Below are positions 22,881-35,041 of a stretch of DNA of 64,000 bases, one piece after another. Below the pieces are notes generated by a model that was not told where the DNA came from, made no database searches, and was given only the letters and a program-made list of their open reading frames with translations. Origin of the DNA: Welwitschia mirabilis (Eukaryota > Gnetophyta > Gnetopsida > Welwitschiales); the NCBI GenBank assembly GCA_051453625.1, contig JBOZIK010000001.1, positions 50,400,290-50,464,289 on the forward strand, written 5' to 3'. Each line of letters starts with the position of its first letter. Within the stretch, counting starts at the first letter, position 1. The translations under genes were made by a program, and so were the position numbers.

Positions 22881-23400
22881 ATGCCTTATACTTCTTCTTC
22901 TTCTTATCCTATTGCTACCTCAAGCATCAAGAAGGTGAAGCATTGCTTATTCAATTTTGATTCTATATAAATAGATATGTGCATTAGCACTGTAGACTCC
23001 TAGTTACCTTAGGTCTTTATTAGGTCTAAAAATGTAGTACTATAATTTCCATACTACAATCACAATTTTACTACTGAGGTTTCAGATGCCTTAGATTCCT
23101 TTATCATGGAGGTTAATAAAGATCATTTTGAAATTAGTTTTATTCCTCCAAGATTTGGTCCTTTAATTCATCACTTAGTAAGTGAGTATCTGAGGTTGAG
23201 GATTGAATAATTACATAAATAGCTCAATTATGGATAATTAACTTATGATATTTCTTTGGATTAGCTAGTTAGATAGATGCAAATATTGGAGAAGAAAGTC
23301 AATTAGCTTCAGGACATCAACCCTATCCTAATCTTTTTACACTAAGATTTAATAAGGAAAATATAAAGAAAATAATATGGAATGCTACCGTATTAAAATT
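22881..23400 (+). pseudogene. Coding-like stretch antisense to Gypsy-2 pol
   Basis: A plus-strand frame beginning ATG at 22,881 (MPYTSSSSYPIATSS) continues with IKKVKHCLFNFDS and LDSFIMEVNKDHFEISFIP, then FGPLIHHLVSEYL, with several stops. Gypsy-3 has a colinear plus-strand counterpart from 48,457 with VKKVKHYLFNLGS and LDTFIIKAGKEYFEKGVIP, then FSSMIHQLMTKYL. Matching amino-acid patterns on the strand opposite to pol suggest an antisense gene that was once selected. No function is recognised. Confidence 0.5.
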
Positions 23401-24539
23401 TTTGGTTTTCCCACCTAGAGAAAATTAATATACTAACTAAATCTCTAGGTGAAATGCATCTACTGCCCTCGAGTGAGAATTTTATAAGGTTAACATTAAA
23501 GTATAGGCATTCTCACATAAGAAACTAATTTTCTAATCACTTTAAGGATTGAATTGTTTGAGTTGATGAGTAGACTATTTAATGATTTGAAAAGTTTTTT
23601 TATTTTTATTTTTACGAATGGATGTAATAACTTCCTTGATTAATAAAGTTTTTTAATCTTTCTTTCAATAAATTATCTTTCACTATTTTTACTTTATTAT
23701 GGATACATCTATTCTACAAAAGGAAATTTAAATTAAATAATTTCTTAGATTATTAAGATCATACAAATCAATTCTAAAACTTTAAAGTTTTCTCTTAGCA
23801 TAAATAGAATTTAATAATTATGCATGCTTATTAAATTAAAAGTATTTAGATATACATTCCATCATAGACTAGAATATTTTATTTTGGTTTCTTTTCTTTT
23901 TTAACCTTTAGTTATGATAATTTTCTAGTTTTNNNNNNNNNNNNNNNNNNNNNNNNNNNNNNNNNNNNNNNNNNNNNNNNNNNNNNNNNNNNNNNNNNNN
24001 NNNNNNNNNNNNNNNNNNNNNNNNNNNNNNNNNNNNNNNNNNNNNNNNNNNNNNNNNNNNNNNNNNNNNNNNNNNNNNNNAGATCATGATTAATTGTTCC
24101 CTTAGTGGAGTTCTTACAGTTACCATATTACATTGCCAAGGGCCCCTCTAGGTAATATTTTCCCTAGTACACTTATGGTAGAACATTGTGGTACTTCTTT
24201 TTTTCCTTCAAATGATACTTAGAAGATATTTTGTTATGTGATGAAATGTATCTCCTTAATCTTCTTAATAAAGATAATGCACAGTTTTCTATTAAAGACT
24301 TACTAAGTCAACTTCTTATTTTATAATTATTTCATTTACCTTAAACAACTTGATAAATTGATAGAGTGAAGAAACTTTAAAGTAAAGACAGGTTCTTTTA
24401 TTATTAATTTTGAAGCTTTATTTTAGAGTTAGAGTGGAAATATCCTTTCCATCCTGTCAAGGTTTTCTAAATAATTAAGCATGGATTTATGATTACAACA
24501 CATCCTTACTCTTTGTCCATTAATTTTATAGGTTACTTT
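23401..24539. other. Gypsy-2 spacer with 148-base N gap
   Basis: AT-rich sequence between the antisense stretch and the integrase, broken by an N run at 23,933-24,080. Weak similarity to 49,020-49,130 in its first part. No gene seen. Confidence 0.4.
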
Positions 24540-25740
24540 TTCATTAGAATCATATATTTCTATGGCTCCATTCTCTAGAATTTTTCTTATGGAAAAGGGT
24601 CCTAACTAGTTTTGTTCATTTTTTTTAATGGATTTTCTTAACATCATAAATTAATACAAAATATTTTATAGTAAAATTTATTTTTCTGATTCTATTATTA
24701 GGATATGTTTTAGTCTTTTGTTGTATAAGTTCTTTACATAGAAGAGCTTCTTTTCTATCTTAATCTAAAATGTTCATGTTTTTTATTCATTCTTTTTTAG
24801 TTATGTCTAAATTACATTTGAATTATTTATTCAATTTTAAAAATTTTATTCTAAATTCAATTAGCAAAATAGCTCTTTTGTCATATATTAATTCTTATGG
24901 AGTAAACCCTATAGTATGTTTCCAAGTTATTCGGTAAGCCCATAGAGCTTTATCTAATTTATCAGCCTAAATAGTTTTTTTATTGTTTATAACTTTTGTT
25001 AATATTCTATTGAGCTCTCTATTAGTTACTTTAGCTTGGCCATTAGATTAGAGATAATAGGAAGTGTGATAGATTTTGAACTTGATCAAAAGTTTTTCAA
25101 AGACTTCACTAGTAAAATGAGTTTTCCTATCAGATATAAGACTTTGAAGGTCTCCAAATTGATGGATAATATTTTTAAGGAAAAAGTTAACTATGGTTTG
25201 GGAAGAATAATTTATCATAGCCTCAGCCTTAATGCATTTAGTGAAGTAATTAATACATACACCCCTAGAGGATGAGGGACTAATAGGTCCAATAAATCCT
25301 ATTTCTCAAACATTAAAAGGTTCAATTGTTTGAATCCATTATTATGGAATTTCCAACTTTTAACTAAATATGCCTTCTCTTTGATACTTATCACAACTTT
25401 GAACATAAGTATTTGCATCCTTGAATATGATGGATTAATAATATCCCATATAGAGAATTTCCATTCCTATTCTTTTTACACCTAATGTCATCCTCCTTCT
25501 CCTTCATGAGCTTTTTTTTAAATTTCTCTTTGTAAGTTTTCATCTATACATCTTCTAATGATATGATCTTTGCATTCTCTAAATAACATCTTATCATGTT
25601 AAATATAATCTCTAGACTTCATTAACAATTTTTCTCTTTCATAATAGGTTATAAAAGAGGGTAATCTTTTACTTACAAGAAAGTTGTCAGTGTTAGCATA
25701 CCATAAATTTTTGGTTACCTAAAAAAGATTCTCATTAAAA
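24540..25740 (-). pseudogene. Gypsy-2 integrase remnant
   Basis: On the minus strand the catalytic core is very clear. Landmarks are YVQSCDKYQREG (near 25,370-25,405), GFIGPISPSSSRG (near 25,260-25,300), SDRKTHFTSEVFEKLL (near 25,080-25,130) and NGQAKVTNRELNRIL (near 24,990-25,035). LWAYRITWKHTIGFTP lies near 24,900-24,950. These match the Ty3/gypsy Athila/Tat integrase, including the second Asp and the Glu of the D,D,E triad. There are several stops. Confidence 0.88.
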
Positions 25741-27060
25741 AACTCATCTCTTATGTTGATCTGCTCTTCATTTGAAAACTTTAACCCTCACAAGTAATCT
25801 ACTACCATATTATTTATCCTTTTCCTATTAATCCTTTTTAAATTAAACTCTTGCATTAATAATATTCATCTCATAATTCTCAAGTTTTATCCTTTCTTAT
25901 TCATTAGAAATCTAATGGCACTATGATCAATATGAAATTTCACTTCATAATCTAAAATATAATGTTTGAATTTTTCCAATGCCATTACTACTACCACCAA
26001 TTCTTTTTCTATTATTGTATAATTTTTTGAGCTGGTTTGAAATTCTCACTAATGTAAGCAATAGTATAAGGTTTATTTTCTTTATGTGTTTGTCCTAAAA
26101 CTACTCCCATAGCATGTTTACATGCATTAGTTATAATGTGGAACAGTCTTTTTCAATTTAGCCCTTGTAGGATATGTGCTGATAAAAGCTTATCTTTTAA
26201 AGTTTGGTAGGCATCTTGACATTCCTTAGTCCAGTAATTTTCCACATCCCTTTATAAAAGATTACTTAAAAATTTAGTGATTTTACTAAAATTGGATATG
26301 AGTTTTCTATAATATCCGACATATCCTAAGAAAGATCTTAACTCTTTGAGTTTGGTTTGGGATGAAATGATTTTTATAGCTTTAATTTTCTATTTATCAT
26401 TTTTAACTCTTTTTATATATTTTTTATGTTCTAATACTATACCTTCTATCATCATAATATGAGTTTTTAACTAGATAAGTTTAAAGTTTTTTTCCCTTGC
26501 ATCTTTTCAAAACATTTTTTAGTTTCTCAAGTAACTCTTTAAAGTCCTTTCTAAATGTTAAAAAATCATCCATAAATACTTTGACTAATCCTCCTAACAT
26601 GTCTTGAAAAATACTATTTACTAATCTTTGAAAAGTAGTGGGAGCATTACATAGTTTAAATGGTAGGATTTTATAGGCATAAATATCCCAATGATAAGTA
26701 AGAGTTATTTTAGCTTGGTTATCTAAAGCTACAGGAACCTGATTATAGCCACTATATCCATCTAGGAAGCTATAGTATTGATGTCTAGACACTCTTTCTA
26801 AAACTTGATCAATAAATGGAAGAGAAATTTGATCTTTATAAATTGTTATATTTAGCATTCTGAAGTCTATACACCCCCTTCATTTATTTTCTTTCTTTTG
26901 TAAAACCATTACAGGACTAAACCATTCTAAATTAGATATTGGGTAAATGAATAATACTTCTAAGAGTTTATAAATTTATTATTTAATTACCTCTTGCATA
27001 TGTGGATTACATCTTCTTTCGAGTTGCTGACTTGATTTAATAGAAGTGTTGAAATAGATT
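25741..27060 (-). pseudogene. Gypsy-2 reverse transcriptase and RNase H remnant
   Basis: The open stretch 26,481-26,858 (minus) encodes the RT core with SFLDGYSGYNQVPVAL, ILPFKLCNAPTTFQRLV and the catalytic VFMDDF. It is preceded by WFSPVMVLQKKE and CIDFRMLN (near 26,850-26,930). RNase H follows with YEVKFHIDHSAIRFLMNKK (near 25,890-25,950) and LLLQEFN near 25,845. The SFLDGYSGYNQ block points to the Athila/Tat branch of Ty3/gypsy. Stops outside the open stretch disable the gene. Confidence 0.9.
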
Positions 27061-27550
27061 CTATATTGGTATATTTTCATATCTATTTCTTTAATATCCA
27101 TATAATTCCAATCAAAGGCTTCTTTTCTTTTAATTAACATTCTTTTAAGTTTTATCTTCTAATAATGAGTTAAACAACTATTTAAAATAAAAGATCTATT
27201 AGGAGCTATCTCAATACACTCTAGCCTTAAGAGAAGGTTTTTCTATTTCTTGAGCTACTAAATCTTATTCCTTGTATTTCTCCTCATTTTGTTTATTTAA
27301 TATCAAGTTAACTTCCTATGTTAGGATTGCATTAGTTCTTACTTATATGTTCTATACCATTTCTTCAACAACTACTTCATCAAAAAGTTTGATCTCTTTT
27401 TTAATATCTCCAAGATTAATTTCCATTACCCCTCTTCTAGAGTAAATAGTAGCATCTACAGTTACCATCCATGGTCTCCTAAGAATCACTGCATGCATGG
27501 GTATCTTCTTCGGCATTCATAACTAGTGAATCTATTAAATAGATAAAACC

Positions 27551-27745
27551 TTAGCATTCTATGGTTATATCCTTTAGAATCCTTCTGGCATAACTGCTGA
27601 TCCATCTACTAAGTAAACTTTTCCTTGGTAAGAATTTTGGTTTTCCTAATTCTTCATAAATTTCATAGGCCATAACATTAATACTTGCTCCAAGATCTAT
27701 GAGTGCTTCTAATTTGAAATTTCCATCTATTTTTATATCTATCAT
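27551..27745 (-). pseudogene. Gypsy-2 aspartic protease remnant
   Basis: The minus-strand open stretch contains ALIDLGASINVMAYEIYEEL, the DLGAS-type active site of Athila/Tat gypsy proteases. It lies about 700 bases upstream of RT in the sense direction, as expected within gag-pol. The surrounding frame (27,060-27,550) is interrupted. Confidence 0.82.
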
Positions 27746-28599
27746 AGGTGTTTTAAGATTGCTATACTTTTCATATTATCTATTTTGAAAAACTTACATG
27801 AAAGCCTAACAAACTTGATCCTTCCTTATCATCTTAATTTGTTTTTCTTTCTTATTCTTTTTTTTTTTTTTTTGTGTTGAGCACATGCTATTTATCCATT
27901 TCCATTACATAGGTACGTTCTTTAATAATTTTAAAAGATGTATTAATATTTTTATGTTTTTTAATATCCTTTTTAAATATTCTATATTTTTTCAACTTTT
28001 AAATGTTCTATTTTTTTTTCTCATTGAAAAAGGTAAAAAATCTGTTGAGGTATTATCCAATGTTTTTCTTTTAACTTCTTCATCTTCTTTATCTAGGGAG
28101 CTATTAGATTTACATTCTTTTTTGCAATTCATACATCACTTTATGTTTTCCAATCTAGTAGTTACTGCTTGGCTTGTTGTTAAATATTCTATATATTTTT
28201 TAACTTTTGAACATTTTATTTATTTATTTCTCATTAGAAAAGATAAATAATCTATTGAGTTATTATCTATTATTTTTCTTTTAACTTCTTCCTCTTCTTT
28301 ATCAAGAGACTTGCTTAGATTCACATTCTTTTTTTGCAATTCATACATCACTTTCTATTTTCCAGATCTAGTAGTTACTACCTTACTTATTGCTTCTCTA
28401 GGATTTGATTAAGGTTTAGCAAGGATTTTTTCTTCTTTTCTTTTTATTACTGATTTTTTTCTTTGATCTTTAAAATCTTTTTTTTTCTAAAATCTATATT
28501 AATTATACTGTTTTTACCTATTTGAGTTTATATACCTTTGTAAAGGTCTTTCTATTTTCCTTCTTATTTTATACTTTGATAAGGATATAATTTCTTTCT
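27746..28599 (-). repeat. Gypsy-2 gag-protease linker with internal near-duplicate
   Basis: Two related stretches follow each other. 27,940-28,165 and 28,170-28,390 share a TATTCTATATTTTTT start, TCTGTTGAG/TCTATTGAG, then CTTTTAACTTCTTC and CAATTCATACATCACTTT. The unit is about 230 bases, diverged. On the minus strand it is lysine/glutamate-rich gag linker. A plus-strand open frame here (27,885-28,250) is treated as a shadow of the T-rich strand. Confidence 0.6.
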
Positions 28600-29850
28600 A
28601 GTTTGAGATTGATTATCAAAATTTAAATATAATCTATTTATATCTAATTACTAAACAAATTCTTGCATTAAGGGCATTCTATTTCATCATGATTGTCTTC
28701 CCCACAATATTCACATGTAGGTCCTTCTTTCTCCTTAAATTGTTGTATAGCTAATTAATCAAATTTTTCTACCATGCTATTAGTCACTTTTTTAGCTACT
28801 TCTTTTATAATACTAATATATTTTAAGTTATACACACTGCCATTTAGTTCTTTAGTACATACTTCATTTATGTTCTTTTTCTTTTCGTTATCTTGATCCC
28901 ATTCTTGACTCATGTTATAAAACTGAGTGATGGTTTCTTTTACTTCTTGGACATTCTTGGTTTTGATGCTTCCTCTACATAATAAATCTAATTTATTTAA
29001 TTTTTGACTGTACAATCCTCTAAGTAAGGCTCTGACTCATTCCCTAGATATGATTCCATGATTAGAACATTTGGCTAACAACATGTTATACCTATTTATG
29101 AATTCATCATATCTTTTATTATCTTTTTGTTTAATGTTCAGGATTTATTCTCTTAAATTTTCAACCATTTTCATAGGTTTGAACTTAGATAGGAAAGCAT
29201 CTTTAAGGGTTTCCCATGAACTAAAAATGTGATTAGGATTTCTATAATACCATATTTAAGAATATCTTTTTAGAAAAAAAGGAAAATATCTCAAAAAGTT
29301 AGATCTGAGTCAAGATAATCATCTTTACAAAAAGCATCAAATAAGCTTAAGTGTAATAGGGGTTATTCTAACTTTTTACCTTCAAACATGGATATCATAA
29401 TAGTAATTGTATTTCTTACTTTATCTAGTTACTGTAGGGCTATATGATTTATAGGAATTAAATCATCTAACTAATGGATATCATGATTAATGGTCTTGAA
29501 TCTCTATCATCTTCCCAATAACATCCTGTTATAACTTTCTTTTCAGGTTTTCTAACCTAAGCTATTTGAGAATACTTTTTTAGTGAGTGGGATGATGTAA
29601 GAATGCTATGCAATTTGTGCTAAATTTTAAGCATCAATTAGGAAATATTTAATCTTTTACCATCTTTTCTAAGGTTACTTCATCTTCTGTAAAATTGCCT
29701 TCTTCTAACTCTAATTTAATAGTACTTTTGGTTCACTTGTCTAGATCATATTTATGTGGATATTTAATGTTTTTACCTCTTTTATTTCACCATTTTCCTT
29801 GACTATCTTATTACATGGCACTTTTTATCATCTCTACTAGTTAACTTTAG
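28600..29850 (-). pseudogene. Gypsy-2 gag remnant with intact zinc knuckle
   Basis: On the minus strand CEYCGEDNHDEIEC (28,674-28,715) is a complete CX2CX4HX4C zinc knuckle, which would bind element RNA. Upstream (28,755-29,015) is an open Lys/Gln-rich stretch with ITQFYNMSQEWDQ. Further toward 29,850 the sequence is more decayed but remains coding-like. It lies between the primer site and the protease, the standard gag position. Confidence 0.75.
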
Positions 29851-29854
29851 AACA

Positions 29855-29872
29855 GCCCTTCTTCTAGCATCA
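29855..29872 (-). other. Gypsy-2 primer-binding site
   Basis: On the minus strand TGATGCTAGAAGAAGGGC starts three bases inside the right LTR. With one G-to-A change it would begin TGGTGCTAG, matching the TGGCGCTAGAAGGAGGG-like sites I recall from plant gypsy elements. It differs from the Asp-type site of Gypsy-1. tRNA identity not determined. Confidence 0.5.
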
Positions 29873-29875
29873 AAA

Positions 29876-30470
29876 TGATGGGTGGATTATATGATAAAAT
29901 AAGTGTAGAAAGTATTATAAAATAACATTAGAAACTATAAAATAATACTAAAAAAATGTAAAAAATATGCCACTACTAACATGAAGTAAGCACACATCAT
30001 TAAATAAAAATACATCAAAGGTTTACTAAAGAACTAGTTAAGACTTAACCATTTAGTTAAAAAATCTATCATTACAATAGTCTTATAATGAAGTCATTTG
30101 AATTAGTCAGGTTATCCATTGAAGCTTAGTTACTATGTACATATATTACATCAAAGGGAAAATAAAGAAAAAAAAAGCATAATAAAGGTTAAACAGACCA
30201 CTAAGTAATACTTATTTCTAAGTAATGGAATTATCCTTGTTTATGTTTAGCTATATAAATAGAAGTAAGATAGAAGTAATATTACTTTTTTAAGTAATAT
30301 TACTTTTTTGAAATACGAATTGTTACATAAAGATGACCTAACAATTATATTCTTCTTTGCACATAGTTCTATAGAGTATGGGAAAATGCTATTGACACTT
30401 TGCAGGCTATCTAGAGTTCCATAGCTTGATCTTCTTACCTTGTCTATTCGTAGAACCTTTTCGGAAAAAG
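29876..30470 (-). repeat. Gypsy-2 right (5') LTR
   Basis: It begins TGATGGGTGGATTATATG and matches the left LTR to TAGAACCTTTT. It holds the empty site for the SINE (single AACTAGTTA near 30,030-30,040). The outer boundary is set where similarity to 41,370 onward begins (TTCTTACTTCT). Confidence 0.78.
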
Positions 30471-32339
30471 GTTCTTACTTCTTTGATTGTGATTGCATTT
30501 AACTCATCATGAAAAGTAGTAATACACTTTAAGGCTATGGGATCAGTAGTATTCCTAGTATTATCAAAGGCATTGCTTGTTTCCTAAACTCTCAGTATTC
30601 TTATATAATCATTTCACTTTTGAGGATTAAGATGTATTCTGCGTGTGAGGATATGAGTCCATTTATAAGCAACTTTTGATCTTATCATTCATTGTTTTAA
30701 GCACTTAATCTTTTATATTATCATAATTACTATCCTTTTGCTTGGAACTTTATGAAGTCGATATGTTTTGTCATGCATTTTTACTCAAGTGGCTTTATGA
30801 AGTCCTTCAAGAAGGTTTTCAAGGTTAGAATTTAGGGTAGGTAAGCTATCTTCTTCATGTTTCTTGGGTCTATTTTTATTCTACTTTTCTTTAGTTCTCT
30901 AATTTATTATTTTAAAGTCATTTCTAATCTTTTTCATCATCATATAGGACCTTAATATTCAATAGTTTCCTTGTTATTATTCATGTCATTTTTATCAATA
31001 ATAAGTTGATTATCTTTNNNNNNNNNNNNNNNNNNNNNNNNNNNNNNNNNNNNNNNNNNNNNNNNNNNNNNNNNNNNNNNNNNNNNNNNNNNNNNNNNNN
31101 NNNNNNNNNNNNNNNNNTATTCATGTCATTTTTATCAATAATAAGTTGATTATCTTTTAGCATTTTTAATTTGATAATCATATCTTATTCTTCATAATTT
31201 TTATGAGTTTTCTTTGAGTGTTTTGGATTTTTACATATTTTTAGAATTATTTTTTTAATAATTAACACATTTTTTTAGTTTTCTTTAATAGATTTTTAGT
31301 CTACTTAGCACATTTTCATTACCCTATCTTTTAATTTTTTTGCATTTTTCTCATCATCCTTATTTTTTCATGACTCTTTACCATTCCCCTTTTTTCCAGC
31401 TTTTTGATACATTCTGATACCTTCATGCTGATATCTGAGCCTAACTTATTTGACTGACATCTTAAATTTTTTAGAAATTTTCACTGTCTCATCATCCATC
31501 TGGTTGTCTAGATGATATTGGAGGATGAAACTGAGATTTTTTTCTAATCGTTGTCCTAGGGTTTTTGCTTGAATGACACAATTGGACGATAGTGCCATAA
31601 AACTACAGACTAAATTTTTTTTTCCTTCATTTTTCTTTATTAGTTATTATTCTTACTCATTCTATTAAGAGAAAACATTACCCCTAATTCCTACCAACAT
31701 TTTGGAACTTGTTCCAATTAGATTCATGCCTTGGATTTCCATATTTAAGTAGATTTTGTAAAATGAGATATGTTTTGATCCCCCTTATTTTTTTAAAAAT
31801 TTTTCTCTCATTTTTTTGCCTTTCAACATATAGTTTCCATGTGTATTATTTATTTTTTGTGCTCTTTAATTTGGAACTTGTAGATCTGATTTTTACTATA
31901 TATTTTGCAAGTTATGATGAATTGTGTGCTTTATAAGGTAGAATTAGATTCTTAAATTTAAAATTCATTTTCTCATAGATCATAAGTTGAAAAATCTTGG
32001 TTCTTTACAGAAAATTGATTAATACAATGCGCTCTATGATTTTAATGAATTAGATTTTTCATTTGAGGATTTTCATTTTTTACCTTATGTGGGGTTCACC
32101 TAATTTATAGTTTTTAACTTTTCATGTGTTTCACATTTTTATTCACATGATTATGTAATATGGGATGTATTGATACTTTTGAAAGAAAGGAAGCATATTT
32201 GTATGATTTTTACCAATCTATGGAGTCGTTTCGAGCTTCCATGCAATACATTTTAGAGATTTTCACTTGACATCATGTGACACATTTCATATTTATTACT
32301 AAGTAGGACACACACATGTATAGATAGACAAGCTGAGGC
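30471..32339 (+). mobile_element. Gypsy-1 internal sequence resumed after Gypsy-2
   Basis: Aligns with 41,370 to about 42,560: shared ATGGGAT(C/T)AGTAGT, ATCATTTCACTTTTGAGGAT, AATTTAGGGTAGGTA and TCTTCTTCATG. Non-coding in appearance. Contains a 100-N gap (31,018-31,117) flanked by the same 40 bases on both sides. Around 31,495 and again in the LTRs there is a CATC-CATC(T)-GGxTGTCTAGATGA motif. Confidence 0.6.
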
Positions 32340-33223
32340 AGAGGCCAAAGTTATTGATCAGAAGGTGGGCCCATTAGAACCACCAAATTTTGACTGAGCA
32401 GAGTCAGTCCACCCTTCACCCTGTCATGCTAGATCACTTACTATTTAAACCACGATCATTCATGTTGAGAGACACTTTAGCAATTTCATGAACTACATAA
32501 ATCTAGAATTGGACCAAATATTTATAGGTTTATAACTTTAATGAATTTGAAATATACAAGAGTGTATTATGTATCAAATACCAGGGAGTTCTATGACACA
32601 ATGCATGTAGAGTAGTGTCCTAACACCTGCGGCTAGCTTGCTGACATGATAGTAGCTAATATTTGAGACCATGAAGTTACCATTCTCCCAACTACATTAC
32701 TACAATAACTGATCTTAGTGGTATTAAAAGCACACATATACATTTAGCTGGCAGGATAAAGGAGTGCCATGGTTATGGCTAACACTTGATATTCTAGCTG
32801 ATTTGACATTAGATAGTGGAGAGTTTTGGTTATATAGTTGTTACCTACCTATCGGATCTTACACTGAGGGCTAATTCATAACATCAGTTCATCCTTTCAT
32901 GGTAGTCATGTGATGGTTGCACACTTACAGATGTTGGCAGTGTTCAAGCAAGGCAAGCAAATGGATCTACCAACATTTATTTGAAGGAGATTTAAGACTG
33001 TAATAAAGGCACATTAGCTTTAGACTTTGGGATATCCATGCCTTCTCTCAGTCATGCTCAGATTCCTTAGTATACTAAATTTTGTAGGCCAGAAGAGATT
33101 CACAGACATTCAGGCTTCAACTCATTAACTATAGGACATGGGCATAAAGATATCAAGAGAGGCAGAAAGACCTCAGGTATAGACACCTATTGTCTATACT
33201 ATCTTATAGAATATTTAGACTCT
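32340..33223 (+). pseudogene. Gypsy-1 extra 3' reading frame, copy 1
   Basis: Plus-strand coding-like sequence with stops. Landmarks shared with copy 2 are HARS/TI, REFYDTMHVE, RGQLADMIVA-like, YITTIT(A)DLSGI, and GYPCLLSVMLR-like near 33,030. The block order (a DxMIVAxxxGHETTIL region followed by the MIHNIS-type region) loosely resembles the plant transposon-protein domain downstream of pol in Athila/Tat elements. Family assignment is tentative; function unknown. It stops at a 100-N gap. Confidence 0.5.
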
Positions 33224-33323
33224 NNNNNNNNNNNNNNNNNNNNNNNNNNNNNNNNNNNNNNNNNNNNNNNNNNNNNNNNNNNNNNNNNNNNNNNNNNNNN
33301 NNNNNNNNNNNNNNNNNNNNNNN

Positions 33324-34190
33324 GCCCATTGGCACCACCAGAGGTTGAGCATGTAGAGCCTGTCTACCCTCCACCTCGACATGCTAGATCACTGACTATC
33401 CAAACTACGATCATTTATGTTAAGAGACATCTTGGCAATTTCATGAGCCATGTAGAGCCTAAGGTGGACTAGTAATTGACAAGCTTATAGCTCTAGTAGA
33501 TATTAGATACATAAGGGACGTATTATTTATCTGAGACTAGGGAGTTTTATGACATGATGCATATTAAGTGTCGTCTTGATACCCATGGTCAGCTTGTGGA
33601 TATGATAGTAGCTATGGTTTGAGGCCATGAGACCACTATCCTCCTAAATTACATTACTGCAGTGACTGATCTTGGTGGTATTAGGAGTACACTTATACAT
33701 TCAGTTAATGGCATAAAAAAGTACCATGCTTACAGCACAGCACTTGACATATGAGCAGATCTGACTTTGAATAGGAGGGTCATTTTAGTTATATAGTTGA
33801 TACCTACTTATTGGATTTTGTGTAGAGGGATGATCCATAACATTAGTCCATCCTTCCATGATAGTTATGATATAGTGGTGCATCTATAGATATTGGCAAT
33901 GTTTAGGTAGGATGAGTAGGTGGAGTTATCTACATTTATCTAGAGGAGACTTAGGACAATGATAAAGGCATGTCAGCTTCAGAATCTGGGATACCCATGT
34001 CTTCTCTCAATTATGTTCAGATGCTTTGACATACTTAAGCCTATGGACAAGTAGAGATTTACACATATGTAGACTTTAGCTTATTACCTACAAGATATGG
34101 ACATCCAAGTACTAGGAGAGGCAGAGAAACCTTAAGTATAGAGACCTATAGTTAGCACTACCTTAGAGCAGATTCAAGTTTCTATGGTAA
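33324..34190 (+). pseudogene. Gypsy-1 extra 3' reading frame, copy 2
   Basis: It restarts at the same point as copy 1 (GCCCATTGG.ACCACCA versus GCCCATTAGAACCACCA) and runs colinear to about 34,190, with roughly 75-80% identity by eye. Readable pieces are HVKRHLGNFMSHVE-like, DTRGQLVDMIVA-like, GHETTIL, YITAVTDLGGI, MIHNISPSFHDS and MIKACQLQNLGYPCLLSIM. It still carries stops. It is less decayed than copy 1 and continues to LTR B. Confidence 0.55.
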
Positions 34191-35041
34191 ATACTACTCA
34201 TATGACTAGAGAGATAATGAACTAAGGAATTTCTATACTAGAGTAGAGGATCATAATAGTTGAGATGAGAGTACAATGCACCAAGAAGTAGTTGGCAAAT
34301 ATGTGATAATGTATCTTACAGATAGAGCATAGTGTAATAGTAGATCTCCTAAAGATAGTTCAAGTGCAGGAAGGCGAGATAGTATGTATGATCATGACTT
34401 CACTTGACCACCATTTCCTTGCATATTTTAAGCATCCTAACTCTTCTCCTTCTATATGTAAGCCTATAACACATCAATAATTTATCATGACTAGATGAGG
34501 AGAGTTACTTCTTTATGCTATATTTTATATATTCCCCTCTATGGATTATGCAAAACTCTTGATTTATATATAGACATATTATTTTTAAGCACCACCATGA
34601 TGTATGTTTTTATTGCTAGATATCATGCATATTTTTACATATCATTTTTTGATACTTCATGAGAAGGATTGCTTATGCTTGAACAATTAATTTTTATCTA
34701 CTATACATTTGAGTGGAGGGCTATTAATTACTAGTATATTTAATGTTTATCTTTCTTAAAAAAATTTTAGGCTTCTATTTTTCAAGAATAATTTTTCTGA
34801 CTATTGTCCCCTCCATTGTCCAGATGCCCCCTAGGATGATAGTATGTCCACTTACTCTACACAAGTGAAATATTTAGTTATTTATTTTTTTTAGTTCTAT
34901 TTTGCATTTTTGATATTTCTAAAATTCTTTTAGAGGTTATTTAATAGTTTATAGTTGATTTATTGTTAGAGAATTTAACTTACATTATGGTTGTTTGCCT
35001 AGTTTTGTCAAAGACTGATAAGACTAAGTAAGGGGCTATAT
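34191..35041 (+). other. Gypsy-1 3' untranslated region with polypurine-like tract
   Basis: Non-coding AT-rich sequence, partly alignable with 42,800-42,990. Just before LTR B the sequence AAGTAAGGGGCTATAT is a candidate polypurine tract. Confidence 0.5.

Larger units (their letters stand above)
17074..30470 (-). mobile_element. Gypsy-2: minus-strand Athila/Tat-type gypsy element nested in Gypsy-1
   Basis: Related LTRs at 17,074-17,985 (with a SINE inside) and 29,876-30,470 start with TGATGG(A/G)TGGATTATATG. Between them the minus strand gives gag, protease, RT, RNase H and integrase in gypsy order, then an extra 3' reading frame before the left LTR. The right edge is placed where similarity to another Gypsy-1-type copy (41,370 onward) starts. 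I could not identify a clean target-site duplication. Confidence 0.82.

Noticed and set aside
25036-25275. 79-codon plus-strand open frame
   Set aside because: Exact shadow of the minus-strand Gypsy-2 integrase core.
27885-28250. 121-codon plus-strand frame rich in Phe and Leu
   Set aside because: It is opposite the Gypsy-2 gag-protease linker and arises from T-rich sequence. The minus strand has the gag-pol context.
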